From: Flavobacteriales bacterium UBA2104
GTDB taxonomy: Bacteria; Bacteroidota; Bacteroidia; Flavobacteriales_D; Crocinitomicaceae
Assembly: GCA_002331485.1 (NCBI GenBank)
Contig: DCYS01000026.1
Location: 1-35,944, forward strand
Length of the DNA stretch: 35,944 bases
Direction: 5' to 3'
The position numbers and the translations under genes are program-made. Below, in pieces: positions 8,714 through 16,856 of the stretch (position 1 is the first letter of the stretch; the number at the start of each line of letters is the position of its first letter). The notes under the pieces were generated by a model that had not been told where the DNA came from, made no database searches, and saw only the letters and a list, made by a program, of their open reading frames with translations.

Positions 8714-10621
8714 CTACTGAATAATAATTTTGACTGTATTTACCTCATTGATAGTTTGTAATTCAACGATGTAAATTCCTTTTGCTATACTAGCAGGAAG
8801 TATTATTTCAGAGTATCCTAAATGATTTGACATGTGGTTCGCACCTGTGGCCAATCTTTGGCCGGTAGACGATAATAAACTTAATTGTTGTATTTCCAGA
8901 TCTTTGAAATTATGAAAAACCTTCACTTTACCGTTTAGTTGATCATAGTGAGCACGAAGAACCTCTGCATTAGCACATCTATTTTCAACAGATATAATAT
9001 CGAATGTTTCTGATTTTCCATCATAATCAAATTGCGAAAGTCGATAATATACTATTCCTCGCGGTACATCTTTATCTTTAAAACTATACTTCGTTAAGTT
9101 CTGTGTATTTCCATTCCCTGGGATTATACCAACCTGTCTAAAATCATACCCATTATACGATCTTTCTAAGGAGAAATAGTCATTATTTTCTTCTGAGGCA
9201 GTAGACCATGTCAATAAATTACTATTAGCCTCGCATTCACCGTTAAAACCTAGTAATTCTACAGGTAAAGGACTAGAGTAACAGGCGTCAATCATAACGG
9301 GACAAGCTGTTGTAGGGACTGTAGTTGACACATTTGTATTTGTAAAAATCACCCCACCTATCTGATTCGGAGATCCACTATTCTCAAGTGTAATCGTACC
9401 ATCATTAATGTGTAAGTTATCACCACCAGTACTCGTCCATGTACATTCAAATGCTGTAACATCTCCATCAAAGGTACCTCTCGTAAATATGTCTGCACCA
9501 TCTGGAGCAGAATTGTTTGAAAAAGAGCAATTATTTAAATCAACTGATGGTGTACCTCCAGTAGATCCATTTGTTGAATTGATTGCTATAGCACCTCCGT
9601 TGCCGCTTGACACCGCTGAATTTGAATCGAATGAAGAGGCATCAATTGTCACTGAACTTCCCTCTCCAACTAAAATTGCACCACCATAATCAATTCCAAA
9701 TCCAGTGCTATGAGAATTGTTGTTAAAACAAGTCCCTGAAATTGTAACATTCGCACCATTTAAAACAAAAAGTCCCGCTCCTCCAGTTCCACCTGAGTTT
9801 ATATTCTCCGAGAATATACAATCGTTAATATCAACAGTAGTCGTATTGTCACCATTTACATATAGTCCAGAGCCTCCTTGCAAATCTTTTGAATTATTAG
9901 AAAAACCATAACCATTGAATGTAACATTGTTGCCGTTCCCCTCAATATTAACTCCTCCTCCGGCAACAGTAGATGCAGAAAGTGACGGGTTGCAGGATGA
10001 ACCACCTCCATTAAAAGTGACTTGTGAACCGCCATTCACAACAATGGCCGAGGATCCTCCTCCGGAATCATTACCGAACACGAAAACATTTGTAACAACA
10101 TTATTTGAAACACCCTCAAACTGAAGAGCGAAAGCATCTCCAGTCCCTCTGTTGTATCCCGTGATTGCGAAATCTTGCAGAACAATATCGTCAGCTGTTA
10201 CAGTAAACAGCCTATTTGCATCAGCACTCGCCATATCATTGTCGAAAGTTGTTAATTCTCGACCCGCACCTATAATTGATATACCATCTAGATTTATGCC
10301 TATGTTTGCATCAGTTTGGTAATATGTACCAGCATCAATATAAAAAACATCACCACTTACTATTGTACCTAAACCTGAAGGACCATAGGTGTTTAGAACT
10401 GATGTTAGACTCTCCTTAGGGGTTGATGGAGATAGACCGTCATTTGAGTTGTTCCCAACAGATGTACAGAATACATCTCCTGAAGTAGAACTATCATTTA
10501 CATAATAGTCCGTAGCTCTTGAAAAAGAAGAAAAACACAAAACAATAGCGATCAGCACAGCTTTCACTCCGCGCTGATCACTATTAAAATTGTTGCTTGT
10601 ATGTAAATCTTTCACATTCAT
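8714..10621 (-). CDS. Secreted right-handed beta-helix protein with T9SS type A sorting domain
   Basis: The 635-residue protein has a late signal peptide (hydrophobic core about 20-35, VLIAIVLCFSSFSRA) after a 19-residue polar n-region. The mature start (DYYVNDSSTSGDVFCTS...NDGLSPSTPKESL) is the usual opening of secreted parallel beta-helix proteins with a DUF1565-like first coil. From about 100 to 430, Gly/Asn/Ser-rich turns of the form G..V.F.G..FSNNS repeat, as expected for a pectin-lyase-like solenoid. A Cys-containing linker near VELLGFNGEC leads into an Fn-like module (LTWSTASEENNDYFSLERS, about 475-550), then a C-terminal T9SS type A tail (about 570-635, ending KGIYIVELQ...VKIIIQ). Export across the outer membrane is inferred from that tail. 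No catalytic residues can be assigned. A three-copy direct repeat lies just upstream. Confidence 0.85.
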   Translation of the reverse strand: MNVKDLHTSNNFNSDQRGVKAVLIAIVLCFSSFSRATDYYVNDSSTSGDVFCTSVGNNSNDGLSPSTPKESLTSVLNTYGPSGLGTIVSGDVFYIDAGTYYQTDANIGINLDGISIIGAGRELTTFDNDMASADANRLFTVTADDIVLQDFAITGYNRGTGDAFALQFEGVSNNVVTNVFVFGNDSGGGSSAIVVNGGSQVTFNGGGSSCNPSLSASTVAGGGVNIEGNGNNVTFNGYGFSNNSKDLQGGSGLYVNGDNTTTVDINDCIFSENINSGGTGGAGLFVLNGANVTISGTCFNNNSHSTGFGIDYGGAILVGEGSSVTIDASSFDSNSAVSSGNGGAIAINSTNGSTGGTPSVDLNNCSFSNNSAPDGADIFTRGTFDGDVTAFECTWTSTGGDNLHINDGTITLENSGSPNQIGGVIFTNTNVSTTVPTTACPVMIDACYSSPLPVELLGFNGECEANSNLLTWSTASEENNDYFSLERSYNGYDFRQVGIIPGNGNTQNLTKYSFKDKDVPRGIVYYRLSQFDYDGKSETFDIISVENRCANAEVLRAHYDQLNGKVKVFHNFKDLEIQQLSLLSSTGQRLATGANHMSNHLGYSEIILPASIAKGIYIVELQTINEVNTVKIIIQ

Positions 10622-10697
10622 CTATGCTAGATGTTTGAGATAAAATTAGATCAAGAATCATGAGCTACAAAATATAATACGTGTACCGCTTTAAAAT

Positions 10698-10746
10698 GTG
10701 GTAAAACCCTTGAATCGTGGTAAATGGTTAGCTTTTTGTGGTCAAA
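10698..10746. promoter_or_regulatory. Three direct repeats, candidate LytTR operator
   Basis: On the plus strand GTGGTAAA (10698-10705), GTGGTAAA (10717-10724) and GTGGTCAAA (10738-10746) repeat at intervals of 19 and 21 bp; read toward the downstream gene they are TTTTACCAC / TTTACCAC / TTTGACCAC. About two helical turns between direct repeats is the arrangement known for LytTR-type DNA-binding domains, and a LytTR gene ends 23 bp away. The beta-helix protein gene starts 77 bp downstream of the last copy. The binding assignment is inference. Confidence 0.45.
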
Positions 10747-10768
10747 TGCTATAAAAAGAAGAAGCACT

Positions 10769-11554
10769 CTAATCCATTAATATATTAATGTCGAACTTAC
10801 GTGAAACGGGAATTAATTTTTTAACGTGTTTCAGCTCTAATTTGTAGGCTTGTGATCTACCTTTTATACTGAGAAGAAAATCTGAATTGAGTAAATATGA
10901 TTTATGAACTCTATGAAAAGATTTGTCATACTTTTCTATCAAGTTCTCTATCTTTTTTAAAGACAACCTTTCAATCTGTTTATCGATTTCACCATTTTCA
11001 TTGAGATAATAAATATTCGAATAATTATCATTTGCTTCAAACAATACGATTTTATCCATTTGACTCTTAAATAAAATCTTGCCTGACTTATTAGATATCT
11101 TAAGTGTTTCAGCATTAGAACTCTTAGAATTTGAATCATTTTCAAAGATCGAGTCAATAGTTAGTCTGAGTTGATCAGTTAAGTACTTTAGAAATATACC
11201 CCAAACAACTAATAAAGAAGGAAACAAGGCAATCAGGAAGAGGGAAAAGCCCGCTATTAGTATATACTTTTCTTCTATGAATAGTGGGAATAAAAAGAAA
11301 GTACTTATCAATACCGAAAGAAAATAAACCAAAATGGCTCCTATTTTTCGGGCTGTAACATCAGAAAACATTTTGGAGATGAGGAGACCTAGCAAAATAT
11401 TCAGACCAGATAGGAGTACAAATACACCGGAAAAAAAATAAAGTCCTTCAGCACCATCCTGGAAAAGCTGAGTTACCCCAAATAAATAAAGCATAAATAC
11501 AGCAAAAAGTGAAAATAGAATGCTCGATGGAATATTTTTCGTTAAAAGATTCAT
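10769..11554 (-). CDS. Membrane-anchored LytTR-family transcriptional regulator
   Basis: The 261-residue protein starts with four predicted transmembrane helices (about 10-27, 37-60, 70-92, 97-123), then a polar linker (125-150) and a C-terminal LytTR DNA-binding domain (about 155-258). The LytTR match rests on IVLFEANDNYSNIYYLNENG, the FHRVHKSYLLN block and the terminal IPVSRKF. There is no response-regulator receiver domain, so control must come through the membrane part or a partner. Its ATG overlaps the stop of the upstream TPR gene by 4 bp (ATGA), pointing to that protein as the partner. TPR-transmembrane plus LytTR pairs are common in Bacteroidota. The likely target is the next gene, which carries direct repeats in its upstream region. 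Confidence 0.85.
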   Translation of the reverse strand: MNLLTKNIPSSILFSLFAVFMLYLFGVTQLFQDGAEGLYFFSGVFVLLSGLNILLGLLISKMFSDVTARKIGAILVYFLSVLISTFFLFPLFIEEKYILIAGFSLFLIALFPSLLVVWGIFLKYLTDQLRLTIDSIFENDSNSKSSNAETLKISNKSGKILFKSQMDKIVLFEANDNYSNIYYLNENGEIDKQIERLSLKKIENLIEKYDKSFHRVHKSYLLNSDFLLSIKGRSQAYKLELKHVKKLIPVSRKFDINILMD

Positions 11555-12690
11555 CCTCCTTGAGTTTTATTTAATTTTCTCACCCCTATGAAAACAAATA
11601 TTACCGCGGTTATTAAAAGTAGCAATAAATAGAATAGTAAACGCTCGGTGAATTCATTTACCTTTTGTTCCATCTGTTTATCTTCTAACACCTGTTTTTT
11701 CTCATATTTCAAGGCTTCGACCTCCAACTGTTTTAATTTCAAGCTATTTTGGTAATTTAGATCATCAATTTTATTTTTTATCTGCTGATTGTTTAACTCA
11801 CTTTTTCGGTTTAAATATTGTTCATACTTACTGGCTAACAATTCCCACTCACCTCTTGCACGTAGAATATCTAATTCCAGCTTCATTAGATCCAACAACA
11901 TAAATTCCATTTTATTCTCTCGAACAATTTTAACGGCCCCTTGAAGCCTCGCCAAGGATTGAATATGGTCACCCTCAAGAAACTTCAACTTAGAGACTGA
12001 AAATTCGAAAAGTACTTTCAATTCACTATTCTCAAAAGGAGCATAATTCTTAACTTTTTGAAGCATTAAGCTGGAATCGTATGTATTTTCCATTTTTAAA
12101 TAAACATTAGCAATTCCTAGATAAGCATAAACAATTCCAGCTGGATCATTGATTTTCTGTTCTATGAGTAATGAATTGTTGAAATAGGACAATGCTAAAT
12201 CTAAGCTATCCATTTCCAGGTAGGTGTCTGCCAGGTTATAATAACGTATTGAAAGCTGAGAATTATTAACATCTTTTAAATTCAGTTCTAGATCTAAGCT
12301 TTTATTAAAATATTCTAATGCCTTTGGATAATTTTCCTGGAGCTTATATAGAGTACCTAAATTGTTAAGTATAACACTTTGCCGTGCGGAATCATTTAGT
12401 AGAATAGCTTCGTTTAGGGCCGCCAAATAGTGTTCCGTTGAACTGATATAATACCCTCTATTTTTGTTAAGTATACCTAATAAAGTATTAGCATTAACAT
12501 TGTAAATATTAGTATCCAGCTTATTCTTAGAAAGAATTTCATGAGCCGTTTGCTCAGCAATTTCAAAAGAGTCCCTTTCGAAAGAGGCAAATGCTACAGA
12601 GTCCAAATATTCATTTTCATCTAATGTTTGACAAAAAGCAATATCAGACAACACCAAAACAAGGATACTAATCTTTAAATATTTCAGCAA
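11551..12690 (-). CDS. Exported TPR protein with C-terminal transmembrane helix (putative sensor partner of LytTR regulator)
   Basis: The 379-residue protein has a signal peptide (LKYLKISILVLVLSDIAFCQ), about six tetratricopeptide repeats between 30 and 270 (for example VILNNLGTLYKLQENYPKALEYFNKSLDLE), a lysine/glutamate-rich coiled coil (about 290-345) and one transmembrane helix (about 347-368) with a short basic tail. This puts the TPR part in the periplasm and the tail in the cytoplasm, the layout of TPR-type histidine kinases but without a kinase domain. The only usable start is TTG at 12690: the frame is closed 12 bp upstream and no ATG precedes the signal peptide. The gene overlaps the LytTR regulator by 4 bp, so it probably passes a signal to it. 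Confidence 0.82.
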   Translation of the reverse strand: MLKYLKISILVLVLSDIAFCQTLDENEYLDSVAFASFERDSFEIAEQTAHEILSKNKLDTNIYNVNANTLLGILNKNRGYYISSTEHYLAALNEAILLNDSARQSVILNNLGTLYKLQENYPKALEYFNKSLDLELNLKDVNNSQLSIRYYNLADTYLEMDSLDLALSYFNNSLLIEQKINDPAGIVYAYLGIANVYLKMENTYDSSLMLQKVKNYAPFENSELKVLFEFSVSKLKFLEGDHIQSLARLQGAVKIVRENKMEFMLLDLMKLELDILRARGEWELLASKYEQYLNRKSELNNQQIKNKIDDLNYQNSLKLKQLEVEALKYEKKQVLEDKQMEQKVNEFTERLLFYLLLLLITAVIFVFIGVRKLNKTQGG

Positions 12691-12725
12691 AACGAACTGT
12701 TAAAGTTATTGAGTTAACCTTTAAA

Positions 12726-12733
12726 CAAAAATA
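12726..12733 (-). promoter_or_regulatory. -7 promoter box for the TPR/LytTR operon
   Basis: TATTTTTG read on the minus strand fits the Bacteroidota -7 consensus TAnnTTTG exactly and lies 36 bp upstream of the TTG start at 12690. No TTG (-33) box is found at the usual 17-23 bp distance, so the assignment is tentative. Confidence 0.35.
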
Positions 12734-12818
12734 GTATTAATTAATCTGAAAATAATCATATCAAATGACTGAACTTTATTTGAATACTTTCAATATCCTC
12801 CATAAAGTTTGAACTATC

Positions 12819-12832
12819 TCCTGTCGGGGTCA
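12819..12832 (+). other. tRNA 3'-end-like remnant
   Basis: The 14 bases TCCTGTCGGGGTCA match the layout of a tRNA 3' end: last T-loop base, T-stem strand CCTGT, acceptor strand CGGGGTC and discriminator A. The matching ACAGG and GACCCCG strands are absent upstream, so no complete tRNA is present. A terminator follows 13 bases later, as after a real tRNA gene. It may be a deletion scar or a recombinase attachment-site scrap; chance cannot be excluded. Confidence 0.3.
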
Positions 12833-12845
12833 CGAAAAAACAAAG

Positions 12846-12874
12846 AAGGCTCACCGTTTTGGTGAGCTTTTTTT
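12846..12874 (+). terminator. Rho-independent terminator (or leader attenuator) before the KirBac gene
   Basis: AAGGCTCACC (12846-12855), loop GTTTT, GGTGAGCTTT (12861-12870), then a T-run to 12874. The stem has ten pairs. It ends 16 bp before the ATG of the plus-strand channel gene and there is no plus-strand gene upstream for it to terminate, so it is either left over from a lost gene (see tRNA remnant) or an attenuator in the channel mRNA leader. Confidence 0.75.
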
Positions 12875-12890
12875 GTTTTACCTTTATCCC

Positions 12891-13826
12891 ATGGCTTGGA
12901 AAAATCAAAGTTTAAATACAGGGTTTGGATCTAATACTCAGAATGAAGGGAATCGGCTGTTGAATAAAGATGGAACATTCAACACAGAGAAAAGAGGGTT
13001 AGGATTTTTTCAACGCTTTAGTCTATTTCATTCGCTGATCAATATGTCCTGGCTTTCGTTCTTTTTAGTAATGCTATTAGGGTATATAGTGATCAATGTT
13101 GTTTTTGCACTAACATACCTTTTAATTGGAATTGAGGGAATTACAGGGGCGTCATCTTCAAATGGACTTCAAGCTTTTCTCGACGCTTTTTTCTTCAGTT
13201 CTCAGACGTTGACCACGGTTGGTTATGGTGCAATGAGTCCTGCGAGTAAAAGTATAGGAATGATCTCTGCCTTTGAATCTTTCATCGGTTTACTAGGGTT
13301 CGCTCTTGCTACAGGATTACTTTACGGAAGATTTTCCAAACCAAAAGCAAAATTACTCTTTAGTGAAAATGCGTTGATCGCACCTTATAAAAATATGAAG
13401 GGCTTGATGATCAGAGTAGCCAATCAAAGAGATAGTCAACTGATCAATCTCAAGGCGAAACTGGCCTTTTCTCACATAAAGAAAGGTGAAAAAGGTGATA
13501 AAAGAGAGTTCTTCTTCCTTCCTCTTGAAATGGATGTGATCAGTCTGCTTGCAACTAGCTGGACCATTGTCCATCCAATTGATGAAAAAAGTCCTTTATA
13601 CGGATTAGGAGAAGAGGATTTAAAGCAAAATGACATTGAGATCATGCTATTTTTAGAAGGTTATGACGAAACATACGCCCAAAACGTTCACTCACGTTCT
13701 TCATACAAAGGTTCTGAGGTCCTAGTCAATAAGAAGTTCAAAAAAATACTAGGTAAGAATAAATATGGTCAAGCAACTGTGGAGATAGATCAACTAAGTA
13801 GTTATGAAAATGTACAAAAGTCTTAA
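12891..13826 (+). CDS. Inward-rectifier potassium channel, KirBac type
   Basis: This inner-membrane K+ channel has 311 residues from ATG 12891. An upstream in-frame TTG (12873) overlaps the terminator and adds nothing conserved, so it was rejected. The first transmembrane helix is about 54-80, a pore helix (FLDAFFFSSQTLT) leads into the selectivity filter TVGYG (109-113), and the second helix is about 121-146, ending in GRFSKPKAKLLFSENALIAPY, the typical Kir junction to the cytoplasmic domain. The remaining ~150 residues form the beta-rich Kir cytoplasmic vestibule (GLMIRVANQRDSQLINLKAKL; DIEIMLFLEGYDETYAQNVHSRSSY). The long soluble domain separates it from simple two-helix K+ channels. It converges with the TPR-CHAT gene 8 bp downstream and diverges from the TPR/LytTR pair. 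Confidence 0.92.
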   Translation: MAWKNQSLNTGFGSNTQNEGNRLLNKDGTFNTEKRGLGFFQRFSLFHSLINMSWLSFFLVMLLGYIVINVVFALTYLLIGIEGITGASSSNGLQAFLDAFFFSSQTLTTVGYGAMSPASKSIGMISAFESFIGLLGFALATGLLYGRFSKPKAKLLFSENALIAPYKNMKGLMIRVANQRDSQLINLKAKLAFSHIKKGEKGDKREFFFLPLEMDVISLLATSWTIVHPIDEKSPLYGLGEEDLKQNDIEIMLFLEGYDETYAQNVHSRSSYKGSEVLVNKKFKKILGKNKYGQATVEIDQLSSYENVQKS

Positions 13827-13834
13827 TAAACTAC

Positions 13835-16720
13835 TTACTCTATTAGAATAAATGCTCCCCAGTAGTAGGGTTCATATTTCAAGCTCATTGTTTTACGGGC
13901 ATAATTAAAAGCAAGTTCAACCGAATTAGACTGAGTTAATTGCTGATAGAAAAGATCCATAAATTCACTCGTTTCCTTATCAGGTACTTGCCATAAACTC
14001 ATCACAAGTTTGTCTACACCGGCTAACTTTAATGAACGCTGCAATCCATAAACACCTTCTGATCCTCGAATATCTCCCAAACCTGTTTCACAAGCTGATA
14101 AAACCATTAATTTAGTTCTTGAAAAATCCATCCCTGCTGCTTCTTTTGCAGTAAAAACACCATCTTCGGAAAGATCCTTGGTAGATCTTCGCCAAACATC
14201 ATTAGCATACGAAAATGTGATACCAGAACGCATTAACGGATTTTTATTCTCTACAAAAGACCATCTTGCATAATTTGTAGCTCCTCTGAAGTTTACCTCC
14301 TCGACGACTTCTGTTGAATTCACTTCATTTGAAACCTGGTCAGGATCGGGGAAGAAAAAACCATGCGTCGCAACATGAACAAACTCTGATTCAACAGCAT
14401 ATGATTTGAAGTTTTCCTCAGTTGCATCATAAGTGCTTAAGAAGGTAACGTTCTTATTGGATTGACTCAAATGTGCCGTTATCTTGTTCGTTTCCTGCAT
14501 CGTTCCAGGAAGGTATTTCCAAATCTCTTGTTCAGTGTCCTTAGATGAATACTTTACTCCACCAATGATCAAAAATTCGTCTGAATCGTTGACTTTCACC
14601 TCTGCTCGATCTAACATAACACTACTTGAATTATTCTGGTTTATATCGAAGCGTTGACACATGTAGATCTTCTCTTCCGGCAAAGGAAGTGCTGCAAATG
14701 AGACTTTATGCAACAATCCTGAGGGAGCGATATAAATACTTTTTGATTTTTCAATAAATGGATAAAATGGCTTGATGATCATATCAAATAACTCATTTTT
14801 ACCATTTTCGATGTTGTAGAGGCTATTCACAAATTCTAAATCTCCTCCTTTACCTTTGTCAAGCAGCTTTTTTAGTTGAGATTCTGTGCACAAGGAGATC
14901 ATTTGCGGAGCTCCGTAATGCTTTAGGATGAATGCAGCATAATGCACGACTTCTGATTCAGGATCTTTAAAATGGATATACTCTATAACTACTTCTCCCC
15001 TTTTCAATTCTTGTTGAAGCGATTCCCAGTTTATGGTTCGGACCTCATCGAAAGACGAAAAGCTTTTGCTAACCTCGATCAATTTTCTTTCGAGGAGATT
15101 AGCAACGAATTCAAGACTATCCACACGTTGTCCCTGAGCATACTTTTTCGCAATATTTTCTTTCGTTCGGATCAGTTCTTCATAAAGATCCTTGACCTCT
15201 TGATTATCTGAATTTAGAATCTCTTTTCTCAAGGCAGAAGTAGATTTTAGACTCAAGCCTTTGGTCTGTAATGCAATGTTAAAACTCGTATCCACAACCT
15301 GAGGAAACTTATCTTTATGTTGTATTGAAAAAGCAAAGTAATTCTGAAAATCTTGTTCAAGCGTCTGAAAGTAAAGATCTTTCTGAAGCTCAGACATGGT
15401 GAAATAATTTACCGAAAGGTCTCTGTCTCGGTACGCTTTCATTTCGTTTAAAGTTGCTAAACATTTTTTTAGGTCATTCTTTTTTCGATAAGCTGAGAAC
15501 AACATTTCATAGGACATCCCTCTCTGATCATGCAATTGATACATTTTACTTATTTCCAACGATCGATTCGCGTAATCGATACTCTTATCAAAATCACCTT
15601 CCGCTTCATAAAGGTGTGCTAAGTAGTTATATGAAGAAGAAATTCCATACTGATTATCCATGTCTAAAAAGATCTCCAAACCTTCATTTAAATAAACAGC
15701 AGCTGAATCGTATTGCTCCAACTCTGTATTTACTTCACCAATATTTGTTAGTGCTACTCCTTCACCATAATGATGTTCAACATCTCTAAAAATTTCTAGA
15801 GCTGATCGAAAGTGTCTTAACGCATCCTCATATTGCTTGATTTCATTATAGTTCGTTCCCAGGTTCACAGATGCTATAGCTTCAGTTATAACATATCCAT
15901 GCTTCTTTGCAAGAGCTATACTTTTGAGAAAATAAACAGCAGATTTCTCATAATCACCCTGCTGATGAAGTAGATTACCTAGGTCGCTGCAAGTCTCTGC
16001 ATGAAGATCCGGTAGGTTTCCTGCTTTCTCACAAACATCTATTATATCTAGGTAGATCTCGTAGGCAGCCGAAAAATTCCCCATTTTAAAATAAACATTG
16101 GCGATCTGCTTATTGGTCATCCCAACACCACGCATATTGCCTCTGTCCTTTTCGATTTCTAAAGAAAGTTCATAACTCTCAATTGCTTTGTCGAAAAATG
16201 AAAACTTGTTGTAGAGAACTCCAATATTATGATATACATGAGTCAACAGATCAAGTTGACCTTGTTTTTTAGCTACAACGATACAACTATCAAAATAAAG
16301 CTTTGACCGATCAAAATCCATCCTATCATTATAGACCATACCAAGCAAGTTGTATGCACGTGGCAGTCCCAACGTATCATTTACTTCCTTCGTGAATTTC
16401 AGATTCTTTTTAGCATATTGCTCCGCCTGATCATAATTCCCACTGAATAATTGACTTTGCCCTAGATTTGAAAGAGCATTTCCGATCTGTTCATCATTTT
16501 TAGATCGTTTTGCCATTACATACTGAACAAGAGCTAAATTAAACGCACTGTCAGGATCGGGATATAGAAATCCGTCCCAAATGTAATCATCCAAAGCTAT
16601 AAGGCGAATACTATCTGATTGCTCTTCATCGGTCCATATATCATGTAATTCCTGAAGATCAGATTGACCATAGGAATGAGCTGAAAACACAATAAGAAGT
16701 ATGCAAATAAGGTAACGCAT
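13835..16720 (-). CDS. Exported TPR-CHAT domain protein (caspase-fold protease-like)
   Basis: The 961-residue protein has a clean signal peptide (MRYLICILLIVFSAHSYGQS), then eight or more tetratricopeptide repeats from about 60 to 430 (for example AIASVNLGTNYNEIKQYEDALRHFRSALEIF), a helical spacer (430-600) and a C-terminal CHAT domain (about 650-961). The caspase-like dyad is intact: H786 in VHVATHGFF and C877 in LSACETGLG, followed by GSEGVYGLQRSLKLAGV and the terminal YYWGAFILIE. CHAT domains belong to the caspase/separase clan, and proteolysis is known only for some members. The signal peptide argues for the periplasm or outside, not an intracellular defence role. There is no T9SS tail. 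It ends 8 bp from the convergent channel gene; no terminator is evident. Confidence 0.9.
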   Translation of the reverse strand: MRYLICILLIVFSAHSYGQSDLQELHDIWTDEEQSDSIRLIALDDYIWDGFLYPDPDSAFNLALVQYVMAKRSKNDEQIGNALSNLGQSQLFSGNYDQAEQYAKKNLKFTKEVNDTLGLPRAYNLLGMVYNDRMDFDRSKLYFDSCIVVAKKQGQLDLLTHVYHNIGVLYNKFSFFDKAIESYELSLEIEKDRGNMRGVGMTNKQIANVYFKMGNFSAAYEIYLDIIDVCEKAGNLPDLHAETCSDLGNLLHQQGDYEKSAVYFLKSIALAKKHGYVITEAIASVNLGTNYNEIKQYEDALRHFRSALEIFRDVEHHYGEGVALTNIGEVNTELEQYDSAAVYLNEGLEIFLDMDNQYGISSSYNYLAHLYEAEGDFDKSIDYANRSLEISKMYQLHDQRGMSYEMLFSAYRKKNDLKKCLATLNEMKAYRDRDLSVNYFTMSELQKDLYFQTLEQDFQNYFAFSIQHKDKFPQVVDTSFNIALQTKGLSLKSTSALRKEILNSDNQEVKDLYEELIRTKENIAKKYAQGQRVDSLEFVANLLERKLIEVSKSFSSFDEVRTINWESLQQELKRGEVVIEYIHFKDPESEVVHYAAFILKHYGAPQMISLCTESQLKKLLDKGKGGDLEFVNSLYNIENGKNELFDMIIKPFYPFIEKSKSIYIAPSGLLHKVSFAALPLPEEKIYMCQRFDINQNNSSSVMLDRAEVKVNDSDEFLIIGGVKYSSKDTEQEIWKYLPGTMQETNKITAHLSQSNKNVTFLSTYDATEENFKSYAVESEFVHVATHGFFFPDPDQVSNEVNSTEVVEEVNFRGATNYARWSFVENKNPLMRSGITFSYANDVWRRSTKDLSEDGVFTAKEAAGMDFSRTKLMVLSACETGLGDIRGSEGVYGLQRSLKLAGVDKLVMSLWQVPDKETSEFMDLFYQQLTQSNSVELAFNYARKTMSLKYEPYYWGAFILIE

Positions 16721-16856
16721 AAAAGTCCAATAAGCAGAGCTCGAAAATAAGTGATTATTTGCTAAAAACCCTTAAACGAAATAGAAAAAGAACCAAATCA
16801 AAATTTTAGAAACAAGACTATTTACTAATCAGTCAATTAGGTTTTAAATGACCAGA

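Noticed and set aside
9408..10124. Three plus-strand reading frames of 64-93 codons opposite the beta-helix gene
   Set aside because: They are antisense shadows of a repetitive Gly/Asn/Ser-rich coding region, with proline-rich translations, no signal and no start context.
8714..10621. Tandem Gly/Asn-rich motifs as a DNA repeat array or CRISPR
   Set aside because: The periodicity is at the protein level (beta-helix coils) and the DNA copies are not identical or evenly spaced.
12750..12832. Complete tRNA gene before the channel gene
   Set aside because: Only the 3' strand of the acceptor and T stem is present; there is no GACCCCG partner, D-arm or anticodon arm.
12873..12890. TTG start for the potassium channel gene
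   Set aside because: It lies in the T-run of the terminator and adds only FYLYP before the ATG at 12891.
13835..16720. CHAT protein and KirBac channel as an anti-phage defence pair
   Set aside because: The signal peptide places the CHAT protein outside the cytoplasm, the genes converge and do not share an operon, and no nuclease, reverse transcriptase or nucleotide cyclase is nearby.
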